Origin: Armatimonadota bacterium
GTDB taxonomy: Bacteria > Armatimonadota > Chthonomonadetes > Chthonomonadales > Chthonomonadaceae
NCBI GenBank assembly: GCA_026392135.1
Contig: JAPLCR010000310.1
Location: 2,486 to 16,084, forward strand
Reading direction: 5' to 3'
Length of the DNA: 13,599 nucleotides
The notes below the pieces were generated by a model. That model did not search any database, had not been told where the DNA came from, and worked only from the letters and a program-made list of their open reading frames with translations. Numbering within the stretch: position 1 is the stretch's first letter; each line of letters begins with the position of its first letter. Positions 1 to 4,353 of the stretch are shown here, in pieces. The position numbers and the translations under genes were made by a program.

Positions 1-1
1 C

Positions 2-364
2 CCAATTCCCACAAGCGCGTTACGAGAGGAGATCCTTGAGGTTATGCGGGATTGGGGAGGGGAGATAGCCGAGAATCCGGAATGCATCAACAGCCGGTTT
101 TATCAGGCGTTTGCAGTTTTGAACTACTGCCGAATGTTGCACGACTTGCACCGAGGGTACCCCGGCTCTAAGAGGGCGGGCGCGGAGTGGGTGAAGACAA
201 CGCTAGACCCTCAATATACGGACTTGATAGACAGGGCTTGGGCAGGGAGGTTCGACCCCGCACTCTCCTCCCGTCAGCCCGCCGACCCGATAGACCTCGC
301 AAAAACAGTGGAGTTTGTGCGGTATATACTTGAGGAGGGGGAGCGTTTCAAGGCGGTAGAGTAG
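2..364 (+). CDS. Aminoglycoside nucleotidyltransferase-like protein, C-terminal part (5' end outside window)
   Basis: The frame is open from base 2 to the TAG at 362-364, so the gene starts before the window; the internal ATG at 44 is unlikely to be the true start. The visible ~120 residues resemble the helical C-terminal domain (DUF4111-like) that follows the nucleotidyltransferase fold in AadA/ANT(3'')-type enzymes. The segment reads LNYCRMLHDLHRG, then a lysine/glycine-rich turn, then GAEWVKTTLDPQYTDLI, which matches the usual 'leucine-rich helix, short linker, S/K-containing turn, A-x-W' pattern. These enzymes transfer AMP from ATP to streptomycin or spectinomycin in the cytoplasm, but many chromosomal relatives have no proven substrate. 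The catalytic N-terminal domain is not visible, so activity cannot be judged. The family call is by pattern recognition only. Confidence 0.6.
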   Translation, partial: PIPTSALREEILEVMRDWGGEIAENPECINSRFYQAFAVLNYCRMLHDLHRGYPGSKRAGAEWVKTTLDPQYTDLIDRAWAGRFDPALSSRQPADPIDLAKTVEFVRYILEEGERFKAVE

Positions 365-452
365 CTATAGTTCGCGCTGCTTATTCTCTTTTTTGTAGTC
401 GCTTTGTCTCTTGAAGGAGACATTTGATTCATAGAGAGGGAAGCCGAGCTAT

Positions 453-500
453 TTTCTCCCTAGTTTTTAAGAGAAAAACTGCTCCGTGATTAGGGAGAAA
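453..500. repeat. Inverted repeat with nested hairpin
   Basis: A perfect 10-bp inverted repeat (TTTCTCCCTA at 453-462, TAGGGAGAAA at 491-500) encloses a second stem, AGTTTTT (462-468) with AAAAACT (474-480), around a 5-base loop. It lies about 90 bases after the stop of the upstream gene and has no clean T-tract on either side, so it is not a standard terminator. A weak 6-bp hairpin (TGTCTC/GAGACA near 407-424) sits between it and that stop. No function is assigned. Confidence 0.45.
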
Positions 501-521
501 TATGGAGAGGAGTGAGTGTTG

Positions 522-556
522 CAATCGCCCCTCACCATTTCGGAGAGGGGCGATTG
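522..556. repeat. 12-bp perfect palindromic hairpin
   Basis: CAATCGCCCCTC at 522-533 pairs perfectly with GAGGGGCGATTG at 545-556 around an 11-base loop. There is no T-run on either side. The sequence resembles the 'cccctcacc...ggagagggg' type of dispersed palindromic repeat and could be a small repetitive element or a structured RNA end. Together with the 453-500 structure it makes up most of what is recognisable in the 365-650 gap; I see no gene there. Confidence 0.45.
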
Positions 557-650
557 TGAGGCGTGAGCCACTGTGCAGGACGCACTGAAGTGGAGGGGTG
601 ATGTAGAAAAGGCGAGTGCTAACGCCTGTTTCCATAGCACCAAACTACTA

Positions 651-926
651 CTAATTTCCCCAAATAACGCGATGCGGCTTTACTGCACAATCTCTTACCG
701 GATGGTATTGAGGAGGCTTATGCCCTCGTGTCTCTTGACAAGCAAAGCTTCTATCAGCCTTTGTTTTGTACCCACTACGCTTAGCTATTCCTATCTGCCC
801 GCTAGCCACCGCAAGGGCACCTCCGCCAATGTAGAAGCTAATGAAGAGTGCTAATCCTGAAAAAATGGAAACGGCTCTCGCTTTGCTAAAGTTGCGAATA
901 GCCCCGCTATCCTTAATGTATGTCAT
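651..926 (-). CDS. Doubtful small hypothetical protein with one hydrophobic segment
   Basis: This is a possible 91-residue ORF with ATG at 926-924. GAAAGG sits 9 bases upstream as a weak Shine-Dalgarno. Residues ~19-42 (VSIFSGLALFISFYIGGGAL) form a plausible membrane segment after a basic N-terminus, but the remainder is Cys/His/Lys-rich and has no recognisable fold. It could be a real small membrane protein, a decayed gene remnant, or chance. No family is recognised, and the opposite strand carries a similar-length open frame that I consider a shadow. It follows the subtilase gene on the same strand but is separated from it by a hairpin. Confidence 0.22.
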   Translation of the reverse strand: MTYIKDSGAIRNFSKARAVSIFSGLALFISFYIGGGALAVASGQIGIAKRSGYKTKADRSFACQETRGHKPPQYHPVRDCAVKPHRVIWGN

Positions 927-982
927 AATCTATCGCCTTTCACCCGAACCACTCTTTGGTGGCAACTTAAAATCTCTCTCTC

Positions 983-1023
983 CTCTACGGCGTTGGGGTA
1001 GATGAGTTCCCAACGCCGCAGAG
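983..1023 (-). terminator. Hairpin terminator of the subtilase gene
   Basis: The arms are 983-997 and 1009-1023, with an 11-base loop. On minus-strand RNA all 15 pairs form because the one imperfect position becomes a G-U wobble; on plus-strand RNA it would be an A-C mismatch. The structure therefore fits transcription on the minus strand. It begins about 20 bases after the subtilase stop codon and is followed by GAGAGAGAGATTTTAAG, a short T-run only, so termination may be weak or Rho-assisted. Confidence 0.55.
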
Positions 1024-1042
1024 GTTACTAAAGGCTAATCGC

Positions 1043-2863
1043 CTATTCGCCGCCAAACACAGTAGCAGAGAAGTCTGCGCCAAATATATCTACTCCCCAT
1101 ACGGCACGGTCACTCCAAACACCTGTCCCCCAGACCGCTCTACTAGAGGAGAGCAGGTTATCGCTTGTTCCCCAGATAGCCTTAGTTCCCCATATTGCCC
1201 GTAGGTCTGTGACCCCCGTCCCCCAGATAGCTTTTGTCCCCCATATCGCCTTGTCGATAGAGATATAGACATTGCCTAAGCTGTCTTGCATCAGGTTCGG
1301 AGAGAGGGCACTCTGAGTAGCTACAACAGAACTGCTCATTGCAGCGGTGACATTGATATACCCAGAGCCGAGTGAACAGGGGTCAGCCACGCCAGTCGAT
1401 AAGCTCCACTTGTCGGCGGTCAGCATTAGACGTGCCTTGATAGTATCCGGTGTTAGAGTCTTATCTTTCGCTAACATCATTGCCACTGCGGCAGATACGA
1501 CGGGTGCCGCCATAGAGGTGCCGGACAGCCTGTAGTAGGCAGGGGTTAGTGTTTTCGTCCCGCTATAGTACTCGCGCTGAGGAACGAGGTTTCCGGGGTG
1601 TGTGCCTCGGAGCCAACTATACGACTTGGATGTGCTGTTTATACCCGCGTCAACGGAAATAACTTTGTTGCCAGGTGCGACGATATCGGGTTTTAAAACC
1701 AAGTCAAGTCGCGTGGGACCTCGGCTTGAGTAGGTCGATATTTTGTCATTTGCCCGATTGCCGTCCATATTTTTCATTGCGCCAACGGTAATAACATAGG
1801 GGTCGTTACCGGGAGAGTTGATAGAACCGTACTCTGTGCCGTAGCCTTCGTTATCAAGGTTCGCATCTACTGTGTCTTGCAGGCGACCTCCATTACCCGC
1901 AGAGCAAACCACGACGGCTCCTGCTTTCCAAAGTGCTTCACACGCCTGACATAGAGGGTCTGTCGTGTAACTTTCGGCAACGGGGTGACCAATAGAGAGG
2001 TTAAGCACAACGCGTACATCTGAGGGCAATGTAACTCCCGCAGAGGGATCGTGCATTGCAACTTTGAGTAACCACTGCATTGCGGCGACCACATCGCTGA
2101 CCTTGCCCGTTCCATCAGCACCTAGTGCTTTAAGGCTAGCCAGTATTGGGCTTTTCAGGGTAGAGGCGTTATACCCCACGCCTCGAATGGGAGTGAAGCC
2201 CGTTCCTGTGGAGGAGACACCTGAACCGCTAATGATTCCCGCCACATGAGTGCCATGTCCACACTCATCTCCCAAATTGGTGTTGCCTGCGATAAAGGAG
2301 CGAGACGTAACTACGTTCTGTACATCGCTAACTTTGTTGACTCCGCTGTCGACGATGCCGACGAGTACGTGCGTGGGGTCAAGCTTAGGATACAAAGACC
2401 AGGCACTAGAGGCTAGGCTGTGAGTATCCGTGAATGCGTCGGTCTTTTTTACGACTAAGTCTGCGGAGAGCGTTTTTATGTAGGGAAGCGCGGCTAAACG
2501 CTCTAGCATCCGATTTGGTACATTGACTGCTACAGACTTAATAATAGGCAACTGCCGATAGACATCACAACCGAGGCTACGCATCTCTGCCTTGCGTTGT
2601 GCGGTCAACGTGCCGTCAATCCTTACAATGACCGATGTCCAACCAGTCATTAGTCCACGAGCGGCTCTCTTTGTCAGAAAGGTGTCCGCTTTACCAGAAA
2701 GTCCTGCGGCATTCGCAGGGAGAGCGTACAGGGCGGATGCGACCACAAAAACGGACAGAGCCGCTCGCGTAACCCGCTGTAAGAGCGTGTGTCGGCGGGG
2801 TGGGGCAGGACGTGTACCGCCTACCTCCCTGTCGTATCGCAGTTGGTGGTTGTGTAGAAACAT
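1043..2863 (-). CDS. Secreted S8 family serine peptidase (subtilase) with C-terminal WGT repeats
   Basis: This is a 606-residue exported protease. The N-terminus carries a basic stretch and a hydrophobic core (about 31-50) ending ALPANAA, which is a signal peptide. Residues ~75-140 look like an inhibitor-I9-type propeptide, and the subtilisin domain runs ~160-510. The catalytic triad is complete: Asp172 in GIVDSGVN, His203 in GHGTHVAG and Ser450 in LSGTSMAAP, with oxyanion Asn324 in CSAGNG. Residues 539-591 contain six A(I/V)WG(T/V) motifs, a tail I recall from some large-genome environmental bacteria but with no function known to me. The start is supported by GAGGGAG 9 bases upstream of the ATG. 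The leader holds two c-di-GMP-I aptamers, so expression is probably set by c-di-GMP. Substrate and final location (surface or medium) are unknown. Confidence 0.95.
   Translation of the reverse strand: MFLHNHQLRYDREVGGTRPAPPRRHTLLQRVTRAALSVFVVASALYALPANAAGLSGKADTFLTKRAARGLMTGWTSVIVRIDGTLTAQRKAEMRSLGCDVYRQLPIIKSVAVNVPNRMLERLAALPYIKTLSADLVVKKTDAFTDTHSLASSAWSLYPKLDPTHVLVGIVDSGVNKVSDVQNVVTSRSFIAGNTNLGDECGHGTHVAGIISGSGVSSTGTGFTPIRGVGYNASTLKSPILASLKALGADGTGKVSDVVAAMQWLLKVAMHDPSAGVTLPSDVRVVLNLSIGHPVAESYTTDPLCQACEALWKAGAVVVCSAGNGGRLQDTVDANLDNEGYGTEYGSINSPGNDPYVITVGAMKNMDGNRANDKISTYSSRGPTRLDLVLKPDIVAPGNKVISVDAGINSTSKSYSWLRGTHPGNLVPQREYYSGTKTLTPAYYRLSGTSMAAPVVSAAVAMMLAKDKTLTPDTIKARLMLTADKWSLSTGVADPCSLGSGYINVTAAMSSSVVATQSALSPNLMQDSLGNVYISIDKAIWGTKAIWGTGVTDLRAIWGTKAIWGTSDNLLSSSRAVWGTGVWSDRAVWGVDIFGADFSATVFGGE
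1091..1249 (-). repeat. A(I/V)WG(T/V) coding repeats
   Basis: The last ~50 residues of the subtilase contain AIWGT four times (539, 545, 556, 562), AVWGT (576) and AVWGV (587), plus an isolated GVW. The first four form two identical pairs (AIWGTKAIWGT-type) separated by a short spacer, which suggests duplication of a two-repeat unit. At DNA level the copies use similar but not identical codons (CCCCAGAT or CCCCATAT cores on the plus strand). Confidence 0.85.
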
Positions 2864-2889
2864 AGTTAAAAACTCCCTCGTTGTCGCGC

Positions 2890-2983
2890 AAATTCGGTAA
2901 CCCGGCTGTCTTAGCGACTACAACATTAGACCCGTGGCTTTGCGTCCCGACCTTTCGGTGCGGTTTGCCATTTCGCTTGCGAA
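2890..2983 (-). promoter_or_regulatory. Cyclic di-GMP-I (GEMM-I) riboswitch, proximal copy
   Basis: Read on the minus strand, the region contains the GEMM-I core in order: GGCAAACC, a short stem capped by a GAAA tetraloop, GGGACGCAAAGCC, ACGGGTCT, a second stem (GTCT...AGAC) and GCCGGGTTACCG. The tetraloop stem is CCG-C-ACC with GGT-CGG and has one bulged C. These blocks match the conserved c-di-GMP-binding core known from the Vibrio Vc2 aptamer. The aptamer ends roughly ten bases upstream of the subtilase Shine-Dalgarno (2873-2879), and no separate terminator hairpin lies between them. Control is therefore more likely at translation than at transcription (inference). Whether c-di-GMP turns the gene on or off cannot be read from the sequence. 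Confidence 0.93.
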
Positions 2984-3025
2984 GGATGTAAATGTAATCG
3001 TATCTACCTCTCTTTACAAAAGAGT

Positions 3026-3137
3026 GTAACTACTCAGCCCTCACCCTGCCCTGTGGGCATCCCTCTCCCGATTCGGGAGAAGGACTTGTCTGCAAGGTGA
3101 TTCTGCTGTTCTCCATGAGATAAGCCTGAGTAGTTAC
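3026..3137. mobile_element. 112-bp MITE-like element with IS66-type ends
   Basis: The ends are perfect 12-bp inverted repeats, GTAACTACTCAG (3026-3037) and CTGAGTAGTTAC (3126-3137). They are flanked by a perfect 8-bp direct repeat AAAAGAGT (3018-3025 and 3138-3145), the signature of a target-site duplication. The interior is non-coding and contains a CTCTCCCGATTCGGGAG palindrome within a 'CCCTCACCCTGCCC' context. Ends beginning GTAA together with an 8-bp duplication are typical of the IS66 family, so the element may be mobilised by an IS66-type transposase encoded elsewhere (inference; no transposase is in this window). It lies between the two c-di-GMP aptamers, within the presumed leader of the subtilase mRNA. 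Confidence 0.85.
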
Positions 3138-3234
3138 AAAAGAGTTAGATATCTCTCTCAATCTGTCCTTAACCTGCCCGACGAGGAAGCAGTCAGAGAA
3201 GCCTTCTATGAGAAGAGTTTTCTTTTGCTCATGT

Positions 3235-3330
3235 CGCCCTTTCGGCTACCCAGCCATCTCACTTAATCAGCAGAGACCTGTGGCTTTGCGTCCCAGCCTT
3301 GCGGCTGGTTTGCCCTTTATCAGGGGCGGG
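3235..3330 (-). promoter_or_regulatory. Cyclic di-GMP-I (GEMM-I) riboswitch, distal copy
   Basis: The minus strand shows a closing stem CGCCC (3328-3324) with GGGCG (3239-3235), then GGGCAAACC, a perfect stem AGCC-GCAA-GGCT, GGGACGCAAAGCC, ACAGGTCTC, a second stem ending GAGAT, and GGCTGGGTAGCCG. All core blocks of the GEMM-I aptamer are present, and the GNRA tetraloop is GCAA rather than the GAAA of the proximal copy. The next gene on this strand is the subtilase, so this is the 5' member of a tandem pair. No intrinsic terminator directly follows. A nine-codon ATG...TAG frame (3232-3206) starts just after the closing stem. I found no convincing promoter upstream. Confidence 0.93.
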
Positions 3331-3478
3331 AAAGAACCTACATATTAGTTATGCCAAAATACAGAGCAGACACCACTGAGCAAAATGCTAGTTTTGAGGA
3401 GATTCTCTGTGCCAGACCTCTTTAACCCACTCTATCCACGCCTTTTCCCGATGGAAATTGGAAGGTAAGGTTATGTAA

Positions 3479-3553
3479 GCAGGTATTTTTCAGAGTTAAG
3501 GAGGAATGTAGCCGTCGTCTATAAAATACTCTTTCTGGTGGGCAGGTATTTTT
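3479..3553. repeat. Direct repeat GCAGGTATTTTT upstream of the lipoprotein gene
   Basis: The 12-base word GCAGGTATTTTT occurs at 3479-3490 and again at 3542-3553, 63 bases apart, and brackets a TATAAAAT box. It lies between the divergent riboswitch/subtilase unit and the lipoprotein gene. It could be a regulator-binding site pair; no regulator is identifiable. Confidence 0.6.
3496..3527 (+). promoter_or_regulatory. Candidate promoter of the lipoprotein gene
   Basis: TATAAAAT at 3520-3527 is a good -10 candidate. TTAAGG at 3496-3501, 18 bases upstream, is a poor -35 match. Transcription would start near 3534, giving a leader of about 70 bases that contains the second GCAGGTATTTTT copy. Confidence 0.3.
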
Positions 3554-3605
3554 ATAAGGCTTGCCAGTCCAATCAGCCCCCGCATATAGACAAGGAGAAG
3601 GTTTG

Positions 3606-4148
3606 ATGAAGACACTTTTTTATCGGCGCAATCCACTCATTTTTGGCATGGCGTTTGTACTGCTCATGCTCGCGGGATGTAGAACCTACAAACAAGACGC
3701 AGTGAGTCTATTGACAGACGCACTAACCGCGTACTCTTGGTCGTCAAAAGACACGCATCACATTCAAAAGGCTATCTGCCGCATCAATAGTGCGCTGGAA
3801 AACGACAACTGGATAGACGATACGCACCTCACTTTAGAGGGCGGGAAGAGCGTGTTTGATACGGATGTAAAAGCTGTTAAGGAGTTGGTTAAGGTAGATG
3901 CCGGAGACCTCACCGTTATCAATGACGCAATAGCAGACATCACTCAGGGCGACTTGGGGGTCTCTGGAACGCTTGTTCAGGATGCAATGAACGATGTGAA
4001 CGCAGACCCTAATGAGTTAGCACTTGCCGAAGCCGCATGGGATGCCGCTTACACCGCTTTTGGCTCTTCCGATTACTTTGCGATCATCAATAATTCCGAA
4101 GAGGCTTGGGCACACGCTTGGAAGGCACTCCATCCCAAAAAGCACTAG
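3606..4148 (+). CDS. Small lipoprotein of unknown function
   Basis: This 180-residue protein has a classical lipoprotein signal: MKTLFYRRN, a hydrophobic core, then lipobox L22-A23-G24-C25. The ATG at 3606 is chosen because AAGGAG (3592-3597) lies 8 bases upstream; an in-frame TTG at 3561 would put unrelated residues before the signal peptide. Arg at +2 after the lipid-modified Cys would not act as the enterobacterial Asp+2 inner-membrane retention signal. The mature part is acidic and alanine-rich and probably mainly helical, with the segment LTVINDAIADITQGDL and the C-terminal AWAHAWKALHPKKH. I recognise no family. It is transcribed divergently from the riboswitch-subtilase unit and may share regulation through the intervening repeats, but nothing proves this. 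Confidence 0.85.
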   Translation: MKTLFYRRNPLIFGMAFVLLMLAGCRTYKQDAVSLLTDALTAYSWSSKDTHHIQKAICRINSALENDNWIDDTHLTLEGGKSVFDTDVKAVKELVKVDAGDLTVINDAIADITQGDLGVSGTLVQDAMNDVNADPNELALAEAAWDAAYTAFGSSDYFAIINNSEEAWAHAWKALHPKKH

Positions 4149-4246
4149 TAACTCCTGTCCAGCCTTCGCCCTATCCTAATCCGGTACCTTTCTGCCATAT
4201 TGAGAGTGAGCCTGATTTGGGTAGATACTTCCGCCAGCAGTAACTA

Positions 4247-4316
4247 AAAAGAGGTCTCCAAGTAGATGACTTGTGATTGGATGTTCACAAAGTCACCGTA
4301 CTTGGAGACTTCTTTT
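4247..4316. terminator. Large nested palindrome, probable bidirectional terminator
   Basis: AAAAGAGGTCTCCAAGTA (4247-4264) pairs with TACTTGGAGACTTCTTTT (4299-4316), 17 of 18 positions. Inside it, GACTTGTGA (4268-4276) pairs with TCACAAAGTC (4285-4294) with one bulge. The structure lies between convergent genes, and each outer arm supplies a T-run to one strand (TTCTTTT on plus, CTCTTTTT on minus), which fits a bidirectional terminator. It is unusually long for that, so a palindromic mobile fragment is an alternative. Several GTACT/AGTAC words follow (4322-4347), forming short additional hairpins before the next gene's stop. The 4149-4246 stretch shows nothing I recognise. Confidence 0.6.
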
Positions 4317-4353
4317 GGTGTGTACTTATCAGTACAAGGGAGGTACTTTCCGC

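Noticed and set aside
651..665. The small ORF ends in VIWGN, similar to the AIWGT repeats of the neighbouring subtilase.
   Set aside because: It is a single five-residue match without a repeat pattern; most likely coincidence.
573..854. A 93-codon plus-strand frame in the 365-1042 gap.
   Set aside because: It has unlikely composition, no Shine-Dalgarno, overlaps the opposite small frame, and no domain is recognisable.
365..4353. Looked for tRNA genes and CRISPR-like arrays in the intergenic stretches.
   Set aside because: No cloverleaf-like TTCGA arms and no regularly spaced repeats with unique spacers were found; the repeats present are single pairs.
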